Assembly: GCA_035517495.1 (NCBI GenBank)
Contig: DATIYT010000064.1
Coordinates: forward strand, 20,025 to 84,024
DNA length: 64,000 nt
Origin: DASZHJ01 sp035517495
GTDB lineage: Bacteria > Pseudomonadota > Alphaproteobacteria > ATCC43930 > CGMCC-115725
Reading direction: 5' to 3'
This document shows positions 53,768 to 60,734 of the stretch, one piece after another (the stretch's first letter is position 1; every line of letters starts with the position of its first letter). A model generated the notes under the pieces. It was not told the DNA's origin. It worked only from the letters and a program-made list of their open reading frames with translations, and made no database searches. Made by a program: the position numbers and the translations under genes.

Positions 53768-54822
53768 GGAGCGGTCAGCCGGTCGAGCGCACGCGCCCAA
53801 CCCTGAACAGCGCTGGCCCAATCCGGCAGCCGGGTTGCCGCGGCGCGAGCGCCGGCGGCGAGCGCCGCGCGAAGCTTGGGCTCGTCGAGAAAGCGCGCGA
53901 GCGCCCGCGCGAGCGCCGCTGCGTCCCCCGGCGATACGAGCAGCGCTGCGCTCGCCGGCACGGTATCGGGTATTGCTCCGGCGGTGGTCGCGATCACCGG
54001 CAGGCCGTGGGCCAATGCTTCGGCGAGCGCCATGCCGTAGCCTTCGTGGTATGAGGCGAGCACGAAGCCGTGGGCCTCGGCATAGGCTTCGCCAAGCCGC
54101 TCCGGTGGCCACTCACCCTCCAATGCAAACCGTGCCTTGAGGCCGCGCCGGCCGATTTCATACCGGAGCGCCGCGGCCGTTGCGGGATCGCGCGTGAGGC
54201 TGCCGATGGCGCGCAACCGCCACGGTCGGTCGGCGAGTGTCGTGAGCGCATCCAATAGCAGCAAATGTCCTTTGCGCGGTGTCACCGTCGCGACCGACAG
54301 CAATTCGATGACGCCGCGGCCGGGCCGTCGGCGCGCGAGCCGCGATGGCTTGGCGACCCCCGGCGGCGCCACGGCGACGCGCTCGGCCGCAACTCCGTAG
54401 GCCGCAACCGCTCTCGCGGTCGCTTGGCTCGGGCAGATAACACCGTCGAGATGACGCAGCAGTGCCGCTTCGCGTTCAGCGACGCGCCGCCGCTCGCCCT
54501 CGTTCAATCCGGTCTCATCGGCGAGCGCATGATGCACGAATCCGATCAAAGAAAGGCGATGAGCCTGCGCCGCGATCAACTCGCCGAATGCCAAAAGCGC
54601 CAAGCCGTCGATGACGGCCACGCTTCGATCCGGAAGCGCCGCGAGTGCAGCCCGTGCGGCGCCCAGCGCGGTGTGGTCGGGCTCGGGAAATCGCCCGCTC
54701 AGCTCGACCACATCGACGGCGCGCCCCATCGCCCGCAAGCCCTCGACGACCCGACGATCGAACAGATAACCGCCGGTCAACTGATCGAGCCGCCCAGGGA
54801 CGATAAAGGCGAGCACGCTCAC
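53764..54822 (-). CDS. Glycosyltransferase family 4 protein
   Basis: 352 residues from GTG 54822, overlapping the PTPS-like stop as GTGA. The GT-B fold shows VPGRLDQLTGGYLFDRRVV at the acceptor side, ICPSQATARAVAAYGV, the nucleotide-sugar domain LLSVATVTPRKGHLLLLDAL, and the donor-binding loop ASYHEGYGMALAEALAHGLP with the EX7E-type glutamates. It presumably adds a sugar to the product of the neighbouring enzymes. No membrane helix and no polysaccharide genes nearby, so a small-molecule acceptor is more likely than a polymer. Confidence 0.9.
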   Translation of the reverse strand: MSVLAFIVPGRLDQLTGGYLFDRRVVEGLRAMGRAVDVVELSGRFPEPDHTALGAARAALAALPDRSVAVIDGLALLAFGELIAAQAHRLSLIGFVHHALADETGLNEGERRRVAEREAALLRHLDGVICPSQATARAVAAYGVAAERVAVAPPGVAKPSRLARRRPGRGVIELLSVATVTPRKGHLLLLDALTTLADRPWRLRAIGSLTRDPATAAALRYEIGRRGLKARFALEGEWPPERLGEAYAEAHGFVLASYHEGYGMALAEALAHGLPVIATTAGAIPDTVPASAALLVSPGDAAALARALARFLDEPKLRAALAAGARAAATRLPDWASAVQGWARALDRLTAP

Positions 54823-55223
54823 CCGAGCGGTGCCTCGAATGCCGCCCACGCCACCGGCGATTCGCGAAGAACCACCCGCAGCGAGTGAAGCTCGCCCACC
54901 GTGCCGGAGCCCAGTGCGCCCGAGGCGATGCGCACCTTCAAGCGGCGGAAAATCTCGCCCGCGAGAAATTCCGAGGTGGTGTTTCGACCGCGGAATTCCG
55001 GCAGCTCGTCGAGATTGCGGTAGTTGAGCTGGCCCAGCACATCCTTGAGCAGCGCGAGCGCAAGGCCGATATCGCAAACCAAGCCGTCACCGTCGAGTGC
55101 CGCCCGGCGCACCTCCATTTCCACGGTAAATGTCGCGCCATGGAGCTGTTGCGCCGGGCCGAAGATCGCGCCGACGAAGCTGTGTGCGATCATCACATGG
55201 TCGCTGACGGCGAGGCTATACAT
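54819..55223 (-). CDS. 6-pyruvoyl-tetrahydropterin synthase/QueD homologue with altered active site
   Basis: 134 residues from ATG 55223 (MYSLAVSDHVMIAHSF). T-fold protein alignable with QueD and PTPS. His14 and His28 (QLHGATF) match two of three zinc ligands, but the third histidine is Ala30. The catalytic cysteine position is Ala24, and the Asp-His pair is Asn67-Tyr68 (QLNYRNLDE). Glu121 is kept. NTTSEFLAGEIF and LVCDIGLA fit the fold. So the classical conversion of dihydroneopterin triphosphate is unlikely, and a related pyrimidine or pterin step is inferred. Flanked by MDR dehydrogenase upstream (120 nt) and GT4 downstream (overlap). Confidence 0.87.
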   Translation of the reverse strand: MYSLAVSDHVMIAHSFVGAIFGPAQQLHGATFTVEMEVRRAALDGDGLVCDIGLALALLKDVLGQLNYRNLDELPEFRGRNTTSEFLAGEIFRRLKVRIASGALGSGTVGELHSLRVVLRESPVAWAAFEAPLG

Positions 55224-55342
55224 GGCAAAGGCTCCGGTGCGGCAAGGCAAATTCACTTCAGTTTATCAGCTTATTCGATACCCTCGTCACACGTCATTAT
55301 GGCGCCGTACCGCCGGCAAATGCGGGAGCGGGTGCGCGCGAT

Positions 55343-56329
55343 TCAGTCGTAGCGGACGACGTGGCAGAGGGCGCCATCGGGATTGGTCGCAAGGCGCGCC
55401 ATCGTGGCCGGAAGATCCTCGAAGCGGCTTTCGCCGTTGAGGAGCGCGTCGAAGCGCGGATCGGCGAGCAGGGAAAGCGCAAGCGCGAGCCGATCCCGAT
55501 GCGTCAGCCGCGCGCGCCGCGAGGGCGCTACCGCGCCGACCTGGGAGGAAAGGAGGCGAAGGCGCTTTGCATGAAAGGCCTCGCCCAGCGGCAAGGTCAC
55601 CGCGCGAGCGCCGTACCAGCTCAGATCGACGATCGCCGCTTCGAATCCCGCGAGGTCAAGCGCGAGTGCCAAGCCTTCGCCGGTTCCGCTCGCATGGAAT
55701 ACCAAGTCACGCTCGCGCGCGGCATCCTTGGGAAGCGCGAAGCGGCACTGGAGCGCCGCCGCGAGCGACGCCCGGCGCAGATCGCGATCGATCAGCTCCA
55801 CCTTGACGCCTGGAATCTGGGCCGCGAGTGCCGCCACCAGCGCGCCCACGACGCCGGCACCCACCACGGCCACTCGGTCGCCGACCCCGGGCACACCGTC
55901 CCAGAGCGCGTTGACGGCGGTCTCCATGTTCGCTGCAAGCACCGCGCGCGGCGTCGGCACGTCCGGCGGCACCGCCAGCACCGCAACCGCCGGCACGACG
56001 TAGCGATCCTGATGCGGATGAAGACAAAAGACGCGCTCACCCGAGAGCGTCGGCGCGACTTCGGGACCGAGCGCCTCGACGATCCCGACCGAGGCATAGC
56101 CGTATTTGACCGGTGCGGGGAAATCACCGTCTTGGAACGGGCAGCGCATCCGCCGATACTCGCTCTCGGGGACACAGCCCTCAAACACCAGAGCCTCGGT
56201 GCCGCGGCTGATGCCGCTGGCGAGTGCGCGCACCCGCACCTCGCCGGCGCCGGGTTCGGAAAGGCGCGTCGCGCGGATCTCGCCACGCCCCGGCGCCGTG
56301 ACCCAGAACGCGCACGCGGGCTCACTCAC
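55343..56329 (-). CDS. Medium-chain dehydrogenase/reductase (zinc-type ADH family)
   Basis: 328 residues from GTG 56329, overlapping the RibD-type stop by 8 nt. An N-terminal GroES-like part (GEVRVRALASGISRGTEALVF) and a Rossmann domain (RVAVVGAGVVGALVAALAAQ, LIDRDLRRASLA). The catalytic zinc ligands are not evident: the Cys position reads Ser in SGISRGTE and the usual GHE reads GYA in YGYASVGIVEALG. Similar SGIS-GTE proteins include BchC-type dehydrogenases. It probably oxidises or reduces an alcohol of the pathway intermediate with NAD(P). Confidence 0.87.
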   Translation of the reverse strand: MSEPACAFWVTAPGRGEIRATRLSEPGAGEVRVRALASGISRGTEALVFEGCVPESEYRRMRCPFQDGDFPAPVKYGYASVGIVEALGPEVAPTLSGERVFCLHPHQDRYVVPAVAVLAVPPDVPTPRAVLAANMETAVNALWDGVPGVGDRVAVVGAGVVGALVAALAAQIPGVKVELIDRDLRRASLAAALQCRFALPKDAARERDLVFHASGTGEGLALALDLAGFEAAIVDLSWYGARAVTLPLGEAFHAKRLRLLSSQVGAVAPSRRARLTHRDRLALALSLLADPRFDALLNGESRFEDLPATMARLATNPDGALCHVVRYD

Positions 56330-57167
56330 GGAAAACGCACTCGATCAGGACGTCGTCGCCGAGCGTGAAGCGCCGCACCCGCGGACGAAGCGCGTGGGCC
56401 AAATCGCCGATCTCCGGCAACGAAAGGCTCGGTCGGCCGGAACCCAACAGCACCGGCGCGATAGCGATCTGGAGGCGATCCAGAATGCCTGCAGCCAGAA
56501 AGCGCGACACAGTGACGCCGCCGCCTTCGACGAATAGCCAATGGAGACCGCGCGCCGCCAGCGCATCGCAAATCGCCGATGGCGCGAGGCGCTCGCCGTC
56601 GCGCGGCAGACCCACGATCTCGGCCGCGCCGAGCCGCGCTCTCCCGCGCACGCAATCCGCCGCCGCCAGAACCAGGGTGGCGGCTGCGCCGTCCGAAAAC
56701 ACGTGCTGTTTCTCGTCGAGAGTTAGTTGGGTGTCCAGCACCACGCGCACGGGCTGGGTTCCCGCGCAGCGTCGCACGGTGAGGCGCGGATCGTCCTGGC
56801 GCACCGTGGCGGCGCCCACCACCACGGCGTCCGCCAACGCGCGCAGCCGGTGCGTGTGACGCAAATCCGTCTCGCCCGTGAGCCATTGCGAGGAGCCGCC
56901 GGCGGTGGCAATGCGTCCATCGAGGCTCTGCGCCAGATGCGCCACCGCAAAGCGGCGACGGGGCGGCACGATCGCCAGCGGCAGATAGAGCGCGAGCAGG
57001 TCCGCCGCAGGCCCGCCGATCTCGCGGCTCACGCGCCAGCGTCCATTCTCCGCAATCGTCAACCGCCCGTGGGCGAGCGGCAGCTCGAGCGGCAGCAGCA
57101 AGGCCCCCGCGCGGGCGCGCCTGCGCACGGTCAGCACGGCTTCCCATGCCGTATCGAGGGCGTCCAT
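56322..57167 (-). CDS. RibD C-terminal (pyrimidine reductase/DHFR-like) protein
   Basis: 281 residues from ATG 57167, two codons after an alternative GTG 57173. The reductase domain begins near residue 72: RFAVAHLAQSLDGRIATAGG, TLRALADAVVVGAATVRQDDPRL-like text, PVRVVLDTQLTL, WLFVEGGGVTVSRF. The deaminase half of normal RibD is missing. A 70-residue N-terminal region (RARAGALLLPLELPLAHG) is unassigned. RibD reductases reduce the ribosyl side chain of the riboflavin pyrimidine. Here it is first in a minus-strand run, opposite the GTP cyclohydrolase II gene, so the same intermediate is plausible. Confidence 0.88.
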   Translation of the reverse strand: MDALDTAWEAVLTVRRRARAGALLLPLELPLAHGRLTIAENGRWRVSREIGGPAADLLALYLPLAIVPPRRRFAVAHLAQSLDGRIATAGGSSQWLTGETDLRHTHRLRALADAVVVGAATVRQDDPRLTVRRCAGTQPVRVVLDTQLTLDEKQHVFSDGAAATLVLAAADCVRGRARLGAAEIVGLPRDGERLAPSAICDALAARGLHWLFVEGGGVTVSRFLAAGILDRLQIAIAPVLLGSGRPSLSLPEIGDLAHALRPRVRRFTLGDDVLIECVFRE

Positions 57168-57553
57168 GGTCACTGCGTGTCAGCCCCCTGGCCGAGCCCT
57201 TTAAGTCGGGAGCGGGGCCCCGGCCCGTTTCACACTCGCTTGTGATCGCGCATTTTTGAGGGCATTCTTCCGTGCCTCGCGAGGTCCCTCCCGCATACAC
57301 CGTCAAAGCTCGATCTGTCGATGGAATTAACGCGGCAGGGGGGACGAATCATCCCGGATGGAGTACCGCACCACGGAAGCGAGGAAACCGCGGGGGATGG
57401 GGACTACCTCTGGCGTCTTTGCGAGGAGAATCCGTTCTACTTGGTCCGCTCCCCACGGCCGCACTCACAGGGTTGGAGTTGTCTTGCTTTTGGAAACGCA
57501 TCGATACGGGCGCCGGCACGAGCGGGAAGACCGATCTTCACGGGGATTTGATC
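57168..57553. other. Divergent promoter region of the pteridine/pyrimidine-like cluster
   Basis: 386 nt between the two divergent arms. The frame of the CDP-alcohol gene is open back to 57272, but that part (PREVPPAYTVKARSVDG...) looks non-coding in composition. A GGGGCCCCGGCCC stretch (about 57213-57225) could form a short hairpin. No convincing sigma-70 boxes were identified by eye. Confidence 0.4.
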
Positions 57554-58369
57554 GTGGTGACCTTGGTTCCTGAGCAACAGCGCCTGCCAGTGGCGGCAAG
57601 GAACGGGCTGATTGTGGTGACCGCGATGGCGGCGGCGGCGCTCGCGCTCCTAATGCGTTTTGACCGCGCTGGGCTTGTCGCCGCCCTTACCGCCGCGGTG
57701 GTCTATGGCGGGGTTCTTGCGCTGGTGCGGCGGGGTTTTTTGCGGACCGCGAGCCCCCGGTTCGGTGCCGCCAATACCATCACCTTGGGGCGCGCCGCGA
57801 TATCGGCGGTCCTCGCGGGCATCGCGACCGAGGCGTTGCTTCGGGGGCGAGCATCGATCGCTGTAGACGCCGCTTCCTGGACCATTGCCGGGCTTGCCGC
57901 GGCAGGCTGGGCGCTGGACGGGGTCGACGGCTGGCTTGCGCGACGATTGAATCTGGCGAGCGACTTCGGTGCGCGCTTCGACATGGAAGTGGACGCGCTC
58001 TTCATCCTCGCCCTCGCGCTGCTGGCCTATGCTGGCAACCGTGCCGGCGTTTGGATCCTGCTGGCGGGGCTGCTGCGCTACCTGTTCATGGCAGCGGGTC
58101 TTGCCGTTCCGGCATTGGCGGCGCCGCTCGCGCCAAGCTTGCGCCGGAAAGCAATCTGCGCGCTGATGGGTGCGGCCTTGATCGCGGCCCTGGTTCCCGC
58201 TGTACCGTCCTCGCTTTGCGCCATTTTCCTGGGCATGGGAGTGATGGCATTGCTATGGTCCTTTGGGGTAGATACGCTGCTGTTGCTGCGCCGCGCGGCT
58301 CTATCCCCGGTGGCACGCGCCACGCCGGTTAGCCGGGATGCGTTGGGCGGCGTCGACCGTTCCGGGTAG
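57554..58369 (+). CDS. CDP-alcohol phosphatidyltransferase family membrane protein
   Basis: About 271 residues from GTG 57554 (the GTG at 57557 is equivalent), 8 nt after GGGGA. The complete family motif D-G-x2-A-R-x8-G-x3-D-x3-D is visible: DGWLAR at 125-130, then Gly139, Asp143 and Asp147. Several hydrophobic helices (VVTAMAAAALALLM, VYGGVLALV, ALLAYAGNRAGVWILLAGLL in part) place it in the inner membrane. Such enzymes swap CMP of a CDP-alcohol for another alcohol or phosphate. Next to GTP cyclohydrolase II, its acceptor could be a ribityl or pterin compound (inference). Confidence 0.9.
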   Translation: MVTLVPEQQRLPVAARNGLIVVTAMAAAALALLMRFDRAGLVAALTAAVVYGGVLALVRRGFLRTASPRFGAANTITLGRAAISAVLAGIATEALLRGRASIAVDAASWTIAGLAAAGWALDGVDGWLARRLNLASDFGARFDMEVDALFILALALLAYAGNRAGVWILLAGLLRYLFMAAGLAVPALAAPLAPSLRRKAICALMGAALIAALVPAVPSSLCAIFLGMGVMALLWSFGVDTLLLLRRAALSPVARATPVSRDALGGVDRSG

Positions 58370-58395
58370 AGCGAGCAAGAAAGAGGCAGGATGTC

Positions 58396-59532
58396 TTGAA
58401 GACAAAGTCGGCCGTCCACCAACAGCCAGAGCCTCGGCCCTTGGCGCACGCGCTGATCGCGATCGACCGCGCGGTGACCGAGCTGCGCCGGGGTGGCTTG
58501 GTGGCGCTGCAATCAGGCGAGGGACGGCTGCTCGTGCTCGCGGCGGAGGCGGTGACCGATGCCGCGCTCGCCGAACTGCGGCGGCGCACCGACGCCGAGC
58601 CGTTGCTGGCGATCACCAAGCGCCGGGCGGCGGTGCTGGGACTGGCATCACCACCGCGCGAACGCGGTGGCACCGTGCTGCTGGCGATTCCCGTGCCCAC
58701 TATGGCCGAGGTGTTACGCGATCTCGCCGACCCGACGGCGCCACGGCGCGTGCCGCCGCCGCATGCCGCCAAGGGTGCGGCACTGCGCCAGGCTGCCGAC
58801 GCCGCGGTTGAGCTCACGAAACTCGCGCGCCTGTTGCCGGCGGCTGTGCTGGCACCGCTTGCAAAAGCGGCGAAGCCAGGCGAGACCGAGACCTTGTTCA
58901 GCGTCGAAGAAGCGGACGTATTCCGCTATCAGGCGGAAGCCGCATTGTCGCTCAAGCCCGTGAGCGAAGCGCGCGTGCCGCTGGACGGCGCCGAGCAAAC
59001 ACGGATCATCGCGTTCCGCCCGAGCGATGGCGGGCTCGAGCATCTGGCGATCCTGATCGGCCATCCCGATCCCGCGCATCCGGTGTTGGCGCGGCTCCAC
59101 TCCGAATGCTTCACCGGCGACCTGCTGGGCAGTCTCCGCTGCGATTGCGGCGACCAGCTTCGCGGCGCCATCGCCGAGATCGCGCGCGCCGGCGGCGGCG
59201 TGCTCTTGTACTTGGCGCAGGAAGGACGCGGCATCGGCCTCGTCAACAAGCTGCGCGCCTACGAATTGCAGGATGCGGGGTTCGACACCGTCGACGCCAA
59301 CGAGCAGTTGGGCTTCGACGCGGACGAGCGGGTCTATCTGCCGGCCGCGGAAATGCTGCGGCAGCTCGGATTGACCCGCGTCAGGCTGCTGACCAACAAT
59401 CCCGAGAAGATGGCGGCGCTCGCGCGTTGCGGAATCGCTGTAACCGAGCGCGTACCGCACGTGTTTCCCGCCAACGGCCACAACGAGCGCTACCTCAAGA
59501 CCAAGGCGACCCGCAGCGGGCATTTGCTGTAG
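58396..59532 (+). CDS. ribA: GTP cyclohydrolase II with degenerate N-terminal extension
   Basis: 378 residues from TTG 58396 with AAGAGGCAGG upstream. The zinc site C238-X10-C249-X-C251 (ECFTGDLLGSLRCDCGD) and AQEGRGIGLVNKLRAYELQD are intact, so opening of GTP to the diamino-ribosylamino-pyrimidinone phosphate is expected. Residues 1-180 faintly follow DHBP synthase (RAVTELRRGGLVALQ) but lack its acidic active-site string, so it is probably not RibBA. There are no riboflavin genes ribE/ribH beside it, so it likely serves the cluster rather than general riboflavin synthesis. Confidence 0.92.
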   Translation: MKTKSAVHQQPEPRPLAHALIAIDRAVTELRRGGLVALQSGEGRLLVLAAEAVTDAALAELRRRTDAEPLLAITKRRAAVLGLASPPRERGGTVLLAIPVPTMAEVLRDLADPTAPRRVPPPHAAKGAALRQAADAAVELTKLARLLPAAVLAPLAKAAKPGETETLFSVEEADVFRYQAEAALSLKPVSEARVPLDGAEQTRIIAFRPSDGGLEHLAILIGHPDPAHPVLARLHSECFTGDLLGSLRCDCGDQLRGAIAEIARAGGGVLLYLAQEGRGIGLVNKLRAYELQDAGFDTVDANEQLGFDADERVYLPAAEMLRQLGLTRVRLLTNNPEKMAALARCGIAVTERVPHVFPANGHNERYLKTKATRSGHLL

Positions 59533-59671
59533 GGAGTACCGTCCGCTCTGACGCCGGTTTGCCCGGGTGAGAACTCTCCTCGCCGACTCAGCGCCGGTCT
59601 TCTTGCGCCAGGCCGCGACGAGCCGCTATGGAATGAACAGCAGAGCTTGGTCCAACAGCCACGGGGGGTCT

Positions 59672-60637
59672 ATGCGGCGCCGCCATTTCATTGCGCTTAT
59701 CGCCGGCGCAGCCACCTTCCAGTCACATGCCGTCCTTGCGGCGGACAAGCCGTTTCGGGTCGGTATCGCTTCGCTGGTAAACCCGCGCTCGGCGCCGCAA
59801 TTCCAAGCGTTCGAGCAGCGGCTCCGCGAGCTCGAGAGCGCCGACGGACAGGATTTCACAATCGACTTTGACTTGCTCGACGGTAACCCCGGGAGTTTCC
59901 CCGATGCAGTGCAGAGGCTGATCAACCGAGGCGCCGACGTGCTGCTCGCTCCGGGTCAGGAGGTCGCGCTCAGGGCTGCGCGCGCGGCGACGCGGACCAT
60001 TCCGATTGTAATGGTCGCGATCGATTACGACCCCATCGCGCTCGGTTATGCGCAGAGCTTGTCGCGGCCGGGCGGCAACATCACCGGCGTCTACTTTAAC
60101 ACCATCGAAACCGCCGCCAAACGCGTGGAGCTGCTGAAGGAAGCGGTCCCCAGCACCACCCGGATGATCGTATTTTGGGATGCGATCTCGACCGATTCCT
60201 TTCAGGCGACGGTTGCGGCGGCGCAGGGGCTCGGACTTAAGCTGCAATCGGTCCAACTGCGAAATCCGCCCTACGACTATGAAGCGGCACTCGCGACCGC
60301 GACGCCGGGCCCGAAAGACGCTCTGTTGTGCGTGCAATCGCCGTTCTTCTTTCACGACCGGGAAGAGCTCGATGCGCTCGCGATTCGGCATAGGTTGCCT
60401 TCACTGTGCGGCGGAGTGGATTCGGGCGGCCTCGTCGCCTACGCACCGTCGCTGAACGCCATGTTTCGGACCGCAGCGGACTACGTACACAAGATTCGCG
60501 ACGGTGCCAATCCGAGCGAACTCCCCATCGAGCAGCCGACGCGCTACAAGCTCGTCGTCAGTCTCAGGATGGCCAAGGCTCTGGGCGTGACGATCCCGCC
60601 CTCGATCCTTGCTCGCGCCGACGAAGTGGTCGAATGA
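59672..60637 (+). CDS. ABC-type periplasmic substrate-binding protein (DUF534/TrpX-like)
   Basis: 321 residues from ATG 59672. N-terminal MRRRHFIALIAGAATFQSHA is a signal with a double-arginine start; cut likely after VLA. Two-lobed periplasmic-binding fold: VGIASLVNPRSAPQFQAFEQ, DVLLAPGQEVALRAARAAT, IPIVMVAIDYDPIALGYAQS and GGNITGVYFNTIETAAKRV. No permease or ATPase gene is next to it, so it is an orphan; tryptophan-like or other ligand unknown. Confidence 0.88.
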   Translation: MRRRHFIALIAGAATFQSHAVLAADKPFRVGIASLVNPRSAPQFQAFEQRLRELESADGQDFTIDFDLLDGNPGSFPDAVQRLINRGADVLLAPGQEVALRAARAATRTIPIVMVAIDYDPIALGYAQSLSRPGGNITGVYFNTIETAAKRVELLKEAVPSTTRMIVFWDAISTDSFQATVAAAQGLGLKLQSVQLRNPPYDYEAALATATPGPKDALLCVQSPFFFHDREELDALAIRHRLPSLCGGVDSGGLVAYAPSLNAMFRTAADYVHKIRDGANPSELPIEQPTRYKLVVSLRMAKALGVTIPPSILARADEVVE

Positions 60638-60734
60638 GTTGGCAATGTACGCACAAAGCCCCCACTTTTGCGGGTGCACTGAATGGTGCGATAGTCGCTC
60701 GTCGCGCGTGCGCCCTCAAAGGAGTGGCCTCGGG

